Origin: DATAOG01 sp963798075
GTDB taxonomy: Bacteria; Pseudomonadota; Alphaproteobacteria; Geminicoccales; Geminicoccaceae
Length of the DNA stretch: 64,000 bases
Assembly (NCBI GenBank): GCA_963798075.1
Contig: CAWCRU010000009.1
Coordinates: 62,001 to 126,000, forward strand
Reading direction: 5' to 3'
Below the pieces are notes generated by a model. That model ran no database searches, was not told the origin of the DNA, and worked only from the letters and a program-made list of their open reading frames with translations. Within the stretch, counting starts at the first letter, position 1, and the number at the start of each line of letters is the position of its first letter. Position numbers and translations under genes: made by a program. This document shows, piece after piece, positions 43,350-52,447 of this stretch.

Positions 43350-44470
43350 ATGCGCGTGGCCGGCGAGCATCGGGTCGTCCACCGGGAACCGCATGCCTAC
43401 TGCTCGCACCCGCACGCCGTCGGGCTGCCGGGCGGCGAATGGCTGCTCGTTTTCAACCGCACGTTCAAACGGCCGTTCATTCTGCACCCGCCGCAGGACC
43501 CGTACTTCCACAATCTGATCATCCGCTCGAGCGATCGGGGGCAGACCTGGAGCGCGCCGGTGATGGTGCCCTCGCATGCCTGGCAGGGCGTCGAGTGCGC
43601 CGGCCTCACGGCTCTGCCCGGCGGACGCGTGCTGCTGCATCAGTGGCGCTTCCAATGGCTCTCGTTGCCCGAGGCTCGCAGAGCTCAAAGAGCGCAATCC
43701 CTCTGGCTCTGCCGGCCGACATGGCTTTGGGTCTCGAGCTGTCGACCGAGCTGGACGGCGTCGGGTCGGCCGATCCCGAGCGGCTGATGCCTTGGGCGCG
43801 TGGGCCCGGCTCTGCCTATGTCCACATCTCCGACGACGGGGGCCGGACGTGGGGCCGGACCGTGGCACTCGACACGGCGCCCTACGTCGGCGGCTACAAT
43901 ATGCGCGGCGCCGTCTGCCTGCCCGACGGCCAGGTCGTGCTGCCGCTCTGCGACATCCCGGCCTATGAGCGCGTGTTCGTCATGCATTCCGGCGATGGCG
44001 GGCTCAGCTGGGGGCGTCCGGTTGCGGCCGCATCCGAGCCGGGGCTCCTGTTCGAGGAGCCCTGCCCGCTCGTGCTCGGCGACGGCCGGATCCTGCTGCT
44101 GTTGCGCGAGAACCGGACGCGCAGCCTCTATCAGGTGACCTCCGCCGACGGCGGGCAGAGCTGGTCCCGGCCGGCACCGACCGGAATAGCGGGCTATCCT
44201 GCCCACCTTATCGAGCTCGCGGACCGGCGAATTCTTTGCACCTACGGCTATCGGTCGCCCGACTACAGCATTCGCGCCATCGTCTCGACCGATGCGGGCC
44301 GCAGCTGGGACCGGGGGAACCCGATCATCGTGCGCGCGGGCCTGCCTAACCGCGATCTCGGCTATCCCTGCACTCTCGCGATCGGAGGCCAGACGCTTTG
44401 CACAGTCTACTATTGCCAGGATTCCGACGGCGTCACGGGTCTCGAGATGAGCACCTATGCCGTTGATTGA
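43350..44470 (+). pseudogene. Sialidase-fold (BNR-repeat) protein 2, one frameshift
   Basis: Paralogous propeller protein of about 373 residues. The N-terminal part reads GEHRVVHREPHAYCSHPHAV, VFNRTFKRPFILHPPQDPYF and the BNR repeat SSDRGQTWSAPV. A one-base loss near 43711 breaks the frame. Downstream it continues PADMALGLELSTELDG, ISDDGGRTWGRTV, HSGDGGLSWGRPV, FEEPCPLVLGDGRILLLLRE, SADGGQSWSRP and STDAGRSWDRG. Sequence on both sides is well conserved, so a sequence error is likely. The ATG at 43350 is preferred; an in-frame TTG at 43335 overlaps the stop of protein 1 and would couple the two. No signal peptide. Confidence 0.8.
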
Positions 44471-44524
44471 CGGGGCGGCGGAGCGGGCGGCGGGCAGCGA
44501 GCGGGTGCGGATGGGCGGCGACGA

Positions 44525-45692
44525 TCAAAGCCGCGTCAGCGCCGGTGCCAGGGCCGCCAGGCTCTCGAGGTTGTGCGCCGGCGCGAACAGGTCGAGGTAG
44601 GGCAGCGCCGCCGCCATGCCGCCGGCGCTGGGCTCGTAGCCCGGCCAGCCGAGCAAAGGGTTCAGCCAGACGATCCGACGCGCCCGGCGCTTGAGCGCTG
44701 GCCATCTGGAGAGCGAGCTCGGCCGGGGGCCCGGTGTCGTAGCCGTCGCTCACGATCACCACGACCGTCCGGCCGTTCAGGACGCTCGCCGCGTAATGGT
44801 GATTGAAGGCCGCCAGGCATTCGCCGATCCGGGTGCCGCCGGCCCAGCCCTCCGCCAGCAGCGCCATGCGCTCGATGGCGCGCTCGGGGCTGCGCTCGCG
44901 CAGCGCCGGGCCGAGGTGGACCAGGCGCGTGTGGAAGACGAAGCCGTCGGCCTGCCTGAAGCTCAGCAGGACGCCGCGCAGGAAGCGGACGAAGAAGGTG
45001 CTGTAGGGGCTCATCGAGCCCGACGCATCCAGGATCAGGACCAGGCGGATCGGCTTCGGGTGGCGCCGCCGGAAGGCAAGGCGCAGCGGCGTGCCGCCGC
45101 TCTGGATGCTGAAATGGATCACGCGTCTGAGATCGAGCCGGCGGCCGCGCGCCCGCACCCGCTCGCGCCGGGCCAGGCGATGGCGCATGCGGGCGGCGAG
45201 GCGCTCGCAGAGATCCTGGACCTTCGCGAGCTCGTCGGGATCGGAGATGTGGCGAAGATCGGTCTCGCCGAGGGCTTCAGCCCGGCTGGCCCCGACCCGG
45301 CGCGGGCGATCGCTCGTCTCCGCGGCCCCGCCCTGCCCCAACCCTTCGGGCGGGCCGAAGCGGTCGCCCACGAGCGTCCCGGTGCGGCGCGGGCGGGCGC
45401 CGCCGGCCCGGGGCTTGCCGCTCGCCGCGAGCGCCCGCCGCATGCCGCGCCGCAGCCACCAGACCTCGAACAGCTCCTCGAACCGGTCCCAGTCGGTCTT
45501 GGAGCGGCAGAGCAGGGCGCGCAGCCCCTGGCGCAGCTCGTGCGGCCGGCCGAGCTCGATCGCGCGCAGCAGGCGGAGCGCGTCCCGGGCTTCGCCGAGC
45601 CCGACCGCAAAGCCGTTGGCGCGCAGCAGGCGGACGAAGCCCACCGTCCGTTCCGCGAGCCGGCGGCCGGGGTCGACGGCCGGCGGCGGCAT
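44525..45692 (-). pseudogene. VWA-domain protein (CoxE-like), one frameshift
   Basis: Partner of the MoxR ATPase encoded upstream. The N-terminal helical part includes RLLRANGFAVGLGEARDALR and LRALLCRSKTDWDRFEELFE, typical of CoxE-type proteins. The VWA domain has the MIDAS motif LILDASGSMSPYS, a Thr in GGTRIGECLAAF and VIVSDGYDTG. One extra base near 44697 shifts the frame after ELALQMA; corrected, it continues LKRRARRIVWLNPLLGWPGY and ends with ALAPALTRL at 44525 (about 389 residues). ATG and the MoxR stop overlap (TGATG). CoxD/CoxE pairs help mature the metal site of aerobic CO dehydrogenases and related Mo-hydroxylases. Confidence 0.85.
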
Positions 45693-46573
45693 CAGGCGAC
45701 CTTGGCGATCAGGCGCGCGATCACCTCGGGCGCCAGCGCCTGCTGGTCCTCGTGGGTCTTGAGCAGGCAGAGCAGGCTCTCGTGCACCGTCTCGGGCGCG
45801 GCGCCGAGGTCTCGGACCTCGAGGCCGAGGAGCGCCGCGGCCCAGTCCAGGGTCTCGGCGACGCCCGGCACCTTGCGCAGGTCCTCCCGCCGGATCGCCT
45901 GGACCACGCGCACGACCTGCCGGGCGAGCGCCGGCTCGATGCCCTGCACCCGCGCGAGCACGATCCGCAGCTCCTTGTCCTCGGCCGGGTAGTCGACGAA
46001 GTGGTAGAGGCAGCGACGCCTGAGGGCGTCCGAGAACTCGCGCGTCCGGTTCGAGGTCAGGACCACCCAGGGGATCGAGCTCGCGGTGATCGTCCCGAGC
46101 TCGGGCACGCTGATCTGGAAGTCGGACAGCACCTCCAATAGATAGGCCTCGAACTCCTCGTCGGCCCGGTCGATCTCATCGATCAGCAGCACCGGCGACA
46201 CCGCCTGGGTGATCGCCTTGAGCAGCGGCCGCTCGAGCAGGAAGTCGCGCTCGAAGATGTGCGCCTCGATCGCCGCTGCCGCCTCGCCTTCCCGCTCCCG
46301 GACCTTGATCGCCAACAGCTGGCGCTGGTAGTTCCACTCGTAGACCGCGGCGTTGGCATCGAGGCCCTCGTAGCACTGCAGCCGGATCAACGGCTGTTGC
46401 AGGGCGTTGGCCAGGCTCTTGCCGACTTCGGTCTTGCCGACTCCGGCCGCGCCCTCGAGCAGCAGCGGCCGCTGCAGGCGCGCCATCAGGCCGAGCGCCA
46501 TCGTGAGCTGCGGGTCGGCCACGAAGCCCACCGCCGCCAGCCGCCGTCCCAGCTCCTCGCGCGTCAGCTCCAT
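45692..46573 (-). CDS. MoxR-type AAA+ ATPase (CoxD-like)
   Basis: 293-residue chaperone-type ATPase. It has Walker A LEGAAGVGKTEVGKSLA, Walker B VLLIDEIDRADEEFEAYLLE and the sensor segment WVVLTSNRTREFSDALRRRC. RLQCYEGLDANAAVYEWNYQ is characteristic of the CoxD/MoxR branch. It works with the VWA protein whose start overlaps its stop. In carboxidotrophs CoxD modifies the Mo-Cu site of CO dehydrogenase. Here the likely client is the Mo-hydroxylase large subunit at 50.1 kb, 3.5 kb away on the other strand. The client assignment is inference from proximity. Confidence 0.9.
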   Translation of the reverse strand: MELTREELGRRLAAVGFVADPQLTMALGLMARLQRPLLLEGAAGVGKTEVGKSLANALQQPLIRLQCYEGLDANAAVYEWNYQRQLLAIKVREREGEAAAAIEAHIFERDFLLERPLLKAITQAVSPVLLIDEIDRADEEFEAYLLEVLSDFQISVPELGTITASSIPWVVLTSNRTREFSDALRRRCLYHFVDYPAEDKELRIVLARVQGIEPALARQVVRVVQAIRREDLRKVPGVAETLDWAAALLGLEVRDLGAAPETVHESLLCLLKTHEDQQALAPEVIARLIAKVA

Positions 46574-46595
46574 GCCCGCCCGGTCCGCCACCCCT

Positions 46596-48110
46596 TCACC
46601 GCTCGAGGGCCACCTTGAGCGGCCAGGTGGCGAACGCGGGCTTGGGCCGGGGGTCCGGGTCCACGATCGGCAGGCGCGTGCTCGCCGCGAGGCAGCTGCC
46701 GCCCTCGGCGCCGGTCGCGGGCAGAAGGTCGTCGAGCAGGTCGCTGCGGTCGATGCTCGGTCCGGCGTCCGGCCCATCGGGCCGAAGGCCGGCGAAGGCG
46801 TGCAGCATCAGGACGTTGGCGAGCGCCGGCACGCGCTGGGGCGGCAGCGCGGCACCCTCCGCCGGGGTCCGGCGACCGGTGACGCACCGGCGTCCGGCGT
46901 CGACCTCGCGCAGGAGGCCGTGGCCGAGCCGGGTCGGCGGATCGTCCGCGGCCGCTGCGGCCGTGGCGGCGACGTCCTTCGCCGATGGCACGTAGGGCCG
47001 CGCGAGCGCGGCGCCGCGCCGCGGCATGAGGGGAACCTCGAGCCCGAGCTCGGCCCCGCGTTCGCCGCTCCAGATGCCGGCGCCGAGCAGATACGCCTCG
47101 GCGCGCACGCTGCCGGCGCTGGTCGCGAGCGATTGGAGCGTCGCGTCCGCCATGTCCAAGCCGCGCGTTCGGCTCTGCCGGAACGGCAGGGCGGCGGTGT
47201 CGACCGTGTCTCCCTCGACGCCGCCCGTGCGGACCGCCCGGGGCCGGACCCGGTCGCGCCGCGCCGCGTCCTGGCACGGCAGCAGATCATCCGCCGGGTC
47301 GTCCGCGAAGTCGACCCGGAGCTCCCCGGTCAACGAGCGGAAGACGTCGCGGCTCGCAAAGGCGCGCGCCATGATCAGCCCGGGCTCCTCGGACGCTACC
47401 GCGGCGTAGCCGTCGCAGGCGCCCCACCTCGCCCCATAGGCGCAGGACGAGCCGGTCGCGCCGCAGCCGAGCATCCCCAGATCGGTCGCGATGGCCGTGA
47501 GCGGGCGGTCATCGCGGGCAGCGCCCCCCGACTGCGCGGCCCGCGGTCGGGCGGCCGTCGACGTTGCGCGCTCGGCGAGCGACGCCGTCCGGTAGAAGAT
47601 GTGACTACCGATCCTCGCGATCGGTGCCAGTTCAGGCCAGTCCGGATGGACCTGGTCCGAGTGGAACCAGAGCGCGCCGTTGGTGGGATCGGGCAGCTGG
47701 CCGCCGAGCGCGAGGCGCGCGACCGCGAGCGAGTGCCGCCAGGCTACGGGGTTGCGCGGCCGGTCGTCCTGGCCGTCGCAGTGCCAGGAGAACTGGCAGA
47801 GATTGCGGCCACGCTCCTCGCCCTGGCGCACCACGGCGCAGACCGTGTCAGGGAAACCGGGATCGGCGACCCGGTTCAAGGTGACGGCGGCGACCGCGAA
47901 CTGCCCGAGGCGGGGTTCGGCGCGGGCCTCCCAATAGACGTTGAGCGCCAGACAGTCGAGCGCGCCATCGAACGTCGTCGCGCCGAAATCGACGTCGCCC
48001 GGGGTCAAGGCCGCGAGCCGGACCGGCTCGGCGGGCGCCGGGGTGACCAGCGCCGGCACCAGCGCCAGCGCGCACCACCCGGAGCACCAACCCAGTTGCC
48101 GGAAACGCAT
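46596..48110 (-). CDS. SleB/CwlJ-type cell-wall hydrolase with a long C-terminal extension
   Basis: Secreted 504-residue protein. A signal peptide (LALVPALVTPAPA) is followed, at residues about 50-165, by a Hydrolase_2 domain: LDCLALNVYWEARAEPRLGQ with the putative catalytic Glu, FAVAAVTLNRVADPGFPDTV, RNLCQFSWHCDGQ, and ATNGALWFHS-like DPTNGALWFHSDQVHPDW. These enzymes cleave peptidoglycan at glycosidic bonds (muramidase or lytic transglycosylase type). The remaining about 330 residues have low complexity in parts and are not recognised; several Cys residues (LLPCQDAA, CVTGR, GGSCLAAS) could form disulfides. It is located 22 bp upstream of the MoxR start on the same strand, though no functional link is obvious. 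Confidence 0.8.
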   Translation of the reverse strand: MRFRQLGWCSGWCALALVPALVTPAPAEPVRLAALTPGDVDFGATTFDGALDCLALNVYWEARAEPRLGQFAVAAVTLNRVADPGFPDTVCAVVRQGEERGRNLCQFSWHCDGQDDRPRNPVAWRHSLAVARLALGGQLPDPTNGALWFHSDQVHPDWPELAPIARIGSHIFYRTASLAERATSTAARPRAAQSGGAARDDRPLTAIATDLGMLGCGATGSSCAYGARWGACDGYAAVASEEPGLIMARAFASRDVFRSLTGELRVDFADDPADDLLPCQDAARRDRVRPRAVRTGGVEGDTVDTAALPFRQSRTRGLDMADATLQSLATSAGSVRAEAYLLGAGIWSGERGAELGLEVPLMPRRGAALARPYVPSAKDVAATAAAAADDPPTRLGHGLLREVDAGRRCVTGRRTPAEGAALPPQRVPALANVLMLHAFAGLRPDGPDAGPSIDRSDLLDDLLPATGAEGGSCLAASTRLPIVDPDPRPKPAFATWPLKVALER

Positions 48111-48345
48111 GCGGCGCTGCCATCCCTCGAGCTGTCGTCGTGGCGCCAGTCCGGAAACCGAGCGCCATACCGCAGTCGGCGGCCGGAGTCGATCGGCAGG
48201 GCGGCGTCCGTGACAACTTCTGGCATATGAACAGTTCCGATGAGTGTTTTGTTCCGTCGGCTGCCGCCGGCGTCCGCAACCGCGCCGCGGGGCTGGCGAG
48301 ACGAGGCGGGGCGCGTTAGCTTGGCGCGACGAGCGGGGGAGACCT

Positions 48346-50043
48346 TTGAACAACGAGCTCTCGGGCGCCGAGGCGTTCGTGCGCATGCTGCAGCTGCACG
48401 GCGTCAGCCATGTCTTCGGCCTCTGCGGCGACACCAGCCTGCCGCTCTACGACGCGCTCTACCGGCAGGGCCACGGCATCACGCACATCCTGGCGCGCGA
48501 CGAGCGCTCGGCCGCCTACATGGCCGACGCTTACGCGCGGGTCACCGGCCGGGTCGGCGTCTGCGAGGGGCCGAGCGGCGGCGGTGCGACCTACCTTTTG
48601 CCGGGCGTGGTCGAGGCCAACGAGTCCTCGATCGCGCTGCTCGCGCTCACCACCGACATCGCGACCGGCTCGCGCGGCCGCTACGTGCTGACCGAGCTCG
48701 ACCAGGAAGCGCTGTTCCGGCCGGTCACCAAGTGGAACCGGGTGATCGACCAGGCGGCGAAGCTGCCGGAGGTCGTGCGGGCCGCCTTTCGCCAGATGAC
48801 AACCGGCCGGCCGGGGGCGGTGCACATCGGCCTGCCGTTCGACGTCCAGCGGGCGCCGGTCGACGCGGCGGACCTCCATGCCGAGGCGGCCCTGGGTACG
48901 TTCCCGGCGCGGCGGACGGCGCCGGAGCAAGCCGCGATCGCGGCCGCGGCCGATGCTGTTCTGGCCGCCGCCAGCCCGCTCCTGGTCGGCGGCGGCGGAC
49001 CGGTGATCGCCGGTGCCGAGGCCGAGCTCCTGGCGCTCGCCGAGCTCCTGGAAGCGCCGGTCGCGACCACGATCAGCGGCCAGGGCTGCATCCCCGAGGA
49101 CCATCCGCTGGCGGCCGGCGTGGTCGGCAGCAACGGCGGCACGCCCGAGACGCGGGCGCTGGTCGATCAGGCGGACCTCGTGCTGTTCGTCGGCTGCCGG
49201 GCGGGCTCGGTCACGACCGAGCGCTGGCGCCATCCGGCGCCGGGCAGGGTCCGGGTCGTGCACCTCGACGTCGATCCGGCGGTGATCGGCGCCAACTATC
49301 CGACCGAGGTGGCCGTCGTCGGCGATGCCCGCCTGGCACTCGCGGCGCTGCGCGACGAGATCGCGAGGCGGATCGACGGGCCGCCCCGCCGAAGCCTCGG
49401 CCGGGTAGCGGTAGGGCGCGCGCGGTCGGAGAAATTCGCGGCGTTTGCGGAGCTTGCGCGCTCCGACGAGCGGCCGATCCGGCCGGAGCGGATCGTCGCG
49501 ACGCTGCAGGCGCTGTTGCCGGCGGATGCCGTGATCGTGGCCGACGCCGGCACGCCTTGCCCGTATTTTTCGGCCTACTACCAGCAGCGGCGCGCCGGGC
49601 GCCACTTCATCAGCAACCGGGCGCATGGCGCGCTCGGCTATGCGCTCCCGGCCGTGGTGGGCGCGCAGGTCGGGCGGCCGGAGGCCACATGCGTGGCCAT
49701 CATGGGCGACGGCAGCTTCGGCTTCGCTTCGGGCGAGCTCGAGACGGTTGCCCGGCTCGGCCTGCCGGTCACCATGGTGGTGATCGCCAACGCCACCTTC
49801 GGCTGGATCAAGGCCGGGCAGCGGGCCGGCTTCGAGGGTCGCTATTTTGCGGTCGATTTTTCGCCGGGCCAGCACGCCCGGATCGCCGAGGCCTACGGCA
49901 TCCGGAGCTGGCGGGTCGAGGACCCGGCCGATCTGCTGCCGGCACTCGCCAAGGCGCTGGCGAGCGACGAGCCGACCCTCGTCGACGTCGTGACCCAGCC
50001 GCTGCACGAGGCCCGCGCCCCGGTCTCGGAGTGGGTCGCCTGA
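48346..50043 (+). CDS. Thiamine-diphosphate-dependent enzyme of the acetolactate synthase superfamily
   Basis: 565-residue cytoplasmic enzyme. The PYR domain has the catalytic Glu in RDERSAAYMADAYARVTG. The central domain has SPLLVGGGGPVIAG and LLEAPVATTISGQGCIPEDH. The PP domain has the ThDP motif GDGSFGFASGELETVARLGL, with the matching Asn in VIANATFGWIK. It belongs with decarboxylases and lyases of 2-oxo acids, but I cannot tell acetolactate synthase, benzoylformate-type decarboxylase or another activity apart. The likely start is the TTG at 48346 after GGGGGAGA. It precedes the Mo-hydroxylase gene by 73 bp on the same strand, suggesting a decarboxylation-plus-oxidation pathway. Confidence 0.88.
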   Translation: MNNELSGAEAFVRMLQLHGVSHVFGLCGDTSLPLYDALYRQGHGITHILARDERSAAYMADAYARVTGRVGVCEGPSGGGATYLLPGVVEANESSIALLALTTDIATGSRGRYVLTELDQEALFRPVTKWNRVIDQAAKLPEVVRAAFRQMTTGRPGAVHIGLPFDVQRAPVDAADLHAEAALGTFPARRTAPEQAAIAAAADAVLAAASPLLVGGGGPVIAGAEAELLALAELLEAPVATTISGQGCIPEDHPLAAGVVGSNGGTPETRALVDQADLVLFVGCRAGSVTTERWRHPAPGRVRVVHLDVDPAVIGANYPTEVAVVGDARLALAALRDEIARRIDGPPRRSLGRVAVGRARSEKFAAFAELARSDERPIRPERIVATLQALLPADAVIVADAGTPCPYFSAYYQQRRAGRHFISNRAHGALGYALPAVVGAQVGRPEATCVAIMGDGSFGFASGELETVARLGLPVTMVVIANATFGWIKAGQRAGFEGRYFAVDFSPGQHARIAEAYGIRSWRVEDPADLLPALAKALASDEPTLVDVVTQPLHEARAPVSEWVA

Positions 50044-50116
50044 GGAGGCCGTTCGGAATGCTGAGCTTGGTCACCTGGTTCCAGGGCGGGCGACCGCCGG
50101 GCCGAGGGGAAACCTG

Positions 50117-52447
50117 ATGGCAGGCTTCGTCGGCCAGCCGTTGGCGCGCCTCGAGGACGAGCCTTTCATGACCGGCCGGGCCCGGTACACGGCCGATCTC
50201 GACCTGCCCGGCCAGACGCACGTGGTCGTCCTGCGCTCCCCGCATGCCCACGCCGAGATCGCTGGCATCGACGTCGCCGCGGCCGGGCGCGCGCCCGGCG
50301 TGCTCGCGGTCTACACCGCCGCCGACCTGCAGGCGGCCGGCATCGGCGCGATCCCCTCGCTCACCCGTACGCCGCCCTATCGGATCGAGAACGCCGATGG
50401 CAGCGAGCTGCCCGACGCCTCGCAATATCCGCTGGCGACGGGCCGGGCGCGCTACGTCGGCGAGCCGGTCGCGCTGATCATCGCGGAGACGCTGGCCGCG
50501 GCCCAGGATGCCGCCGAGCTGGTCGCGGTCGACTACCGGGTCCTTGCGGCGGTCGTCGAGATCGAGGCGGCACTCGCGGAGGGCGCGCCCAGGATCTGGC
50601 CGGAGCTGGCGTCCAACCGCTCCTTGCACTGGCAGGCGGGCGATCAGGCGGCGGTCGAGGAGCGGCTGCAGGCGGCCGCCAAGGTGGTCGAACTCGAGGT
50701 CGACTATCCGCGGCAGATCGTGGCGTTCATGGAGCCACGGGCGGCCCTTGCCGACTACGATCCGGCCGCGGGCCGCTACACGCTGCGCGCCGGCTGCCAG
50801 TCGGGTCATGCGATCCGCGCGGTCCTGGCCGGGATCATGGGGGTCGGCGAGCCGGCCCTGCGGGTGATCGTGCCCGACGTCGGCGGCGGCTTCGGTGCCC
50901 GCAACTTGGTCTACCCGGAGTTCGTCCTCGCCCTGTTCGCCGCCAAGGCGCTCGGGCGGCCCGTCAAGTGGGTGGCGGCGCGCAGCGAGAGCTTCACGAG
51001 CGACGGCCAGGCCCGCAGCCAGCGGTTGCGCGGCATGCTCGGGCTCGACGCGGAGGGGCGGTTCGTCGCCATCCGGGTGGCCGCGACCTGGCGCCACGGC
51101 GGCTATCTCGCCGGCCGCTCGGCCTTCGTGCTCGTGCACTGGATGGCGCCCATGATCTGCGGGCCCTATCGCATCCCCGCCTGTCACTTCACGCTCGACG
51201 GCGTCTTCACCAACACGACGCCGATCTCGGCCTACCGCGGGATCGGGCGCGCCGAGATCACCTATCTTTTGGAACGGCTGGTCGATGCCGCCGCCCGCAC
51301 GACCGCGACCGACCGGATCGAGCTGCGCCGGCGCAATCTGATCGCGCCCGAAGAGATGCCGTGGCGCTCGGCGACCGGCGCGGTCTATTCCCGCACAGAC
51401 TTCGGGCGCAATCTCGCAATCGGGCTCGAAGCTATTGATTGGCATGGTTTTCCGGCGAGACGCGCGGCAAGCGAGAGCGAGGGCCGGCTGCGCGGCCAGG
51501 GCGTCTCGGTTTACCTCGAGAACGCCGGCGGCGCGCCATCGGCGACCGTGCAACCGTCCGAGTTCGCGCAGATCCAGGTCGATGGCGCCGGCGAGGTCGT
51601 GCTCCACGTCGGCACCCAGGACTTCGGCATGGGCCACGCCACGGTCTTTGCCCAGGTCGCGGCCGACGCGCTCGGCGTCGAGCCGGCGGCGATCAGGGTG
51701 GTCGACGGCGATACCGACCTGATCGCGATCGGCTTTGGCGCCTTTGGCTCGCGCTGCGCCCGCCTCGGCGGCGGGGCCGTGGTGCAGAGCGCGCGGGCGG
51801 TGGTCGAGCAGGGCAAGGGCCTCGCCGCCGAGCTCATGGAGGCGGCCGCGGCGGACATCGATTTCGCGGCCGGCCATTATCTGATCCGGGGCACCGACCG
51901 GCGAGTGGGCCTGTTCGAGGTGGCGCGCGCCGCCGAGGCGCGGGGCCGGTCGCTGCTCGCGGCCGAGATCTATCAGACCCAGGGCCCGAGCTATCCGAGC
52001 GGCTGCCAGCTCGCCGAGGTCGAGGTCGACCCGGAGACCGGCAAGGTGACGCTGGTCCGCCACGTCATGGTCGCCGACCCCGGCCGGGTGCTCAACCCGC
52101 TGATCGTCGAGGGCCAGCTGCACGGCGGCATCGCCCAAGGCGTCGGCCAGGCCTTGCTGGAGCGGGTGGTCCATGACCCCGCGAGCGGCCAGCTGCTGAG
52201 CGGCAGCTTCATGGACTTCGCGCTGCCGCGGGCCGATGACCTGCCGGCGTTCACGACCGCCTTCAACGCCGTGCCGGCCGCGGACAACCCGCTCGGCGTC
52301 AAGGGCATCGGCGAGGGCCCGACCACGGGCTCACCACCGGCGGTGGTCAACGCAGTGCTCGACGCGCTGAGCAGCCGCGGCGTCGCCGCGCTCGACATGC
52401 CGCTGACCCCCGAGCGCGTCTGGCGGGCCCTGCGGCAACCACGCTGA
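50117..52447 (+). CDS. Molybdenum-hydroxylase large (Mo-cofactor) subunit, xanthine/aldehyde oxidase family
   Basis: 776-residue catalytic subunit of the xanthine dehydrogenase/aldehyde oxidase/CO dehydrogenase family. It begins VGQPLARLEDEPFMTGRARY, with the pterin-binding block VPDVGGGFGARNLVYPE, the active-site loop SAYRGIGRAEITYLLERL, GTQDFGMGHATVFAQVAADA and the catalytic Glu in GVKGIGEGPTTGS. The loop lacks the Cu-binding Cys of form I CO dehydrogenase (AYRCSFR), so CO oxidation is unlikely; form II-like or aldehyde/purine-type oxidation fits better. GAGGGG lies upstream of the ATG. The usual FAD and 2Fe-2S subunits are missing from the neighbourhood, which is unusual; they may be elsewhere. 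Confidence 0.9.
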   Translation: MAGFVGQPLARLEDEPFMTGRARYTADLDLPGQTHVVVLRSPHAHAEIAGIDVAAAGRAPGVLAVYTAADLQAAGIGAIPSLTRTPPYRIENADGSELPDASQYPLATGRARYVGEPVALIIAETLAAAQDAAELVAVDYRVLAAVVEIEAALAEGAPRIWPELASNRSLHWQAGDQAAVEERLQAAAKVVELEVDYPRQIVAFMEPRAALADYDPAAGRYTLRAGCQSGHAIRAVLAGIMGVGEPALRVIVPDVGGGFGARNLVYPEFVLALFAAKALGRPVKWVAARSESFTSDGQARSQRLRGMLGLDAEGRFVAIRVAATWRHGGYLAGRSAFVLVHWMAPMICGPYRIPACHFTLDGVFTNTTPISAYRGIGRAEITYLLERLVDAAARTTATDRIELRRRNLIAPEEMPWRSATGAVYSRTDFGRNLAIGLEAIDWHGFPARRAASESEGRLRGQGVSVYLENAGGAPSATVQPSEFAQIQVDGAGEVVLHVGTQDFGMGHATVFAQVAADALGVEPAAIRVVDGDTDLIAIGFGAFGSRCARLGGGAVVQSARAVVEQGKGLAAELMEAAAADIDFAAGHYLIRGTDRRVGLFEVARAAEARGRSLLAAEIYQTQGPSYPSGCQLAEVEVDPETGKVTLVRHVMVADPGRVLNPLIVEGQLHGGIAQGVGQALLERVVHDPASGQLLSGSFMDFALPRADDLPAFTTAFNAVPAADNPLGVKGIGEGPTTGSPPAVVNAVLDALSSRGVAALDMPLTPERVWRALRQPR

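Noticed and set aside
48234..48254. Two GTTC elements upstream of the ThDP enzyme, resembling an alphaproteobacterial LexA box
   Set aside because: Their spacing is 13 bp, not the 7 bp of GTTC-N7-GTTC boxes, and the downstream genes are not SOS-type.
50117..52447. Reading the Mo-hydroxylase as an aerobic CO dehydrogenase because of the CoxD/CoxE pair nearby
   Set aside because: The active-site loop is AYRGIGR rather than AYRCSFR, and the CoxS and CoxM subunits are missing.
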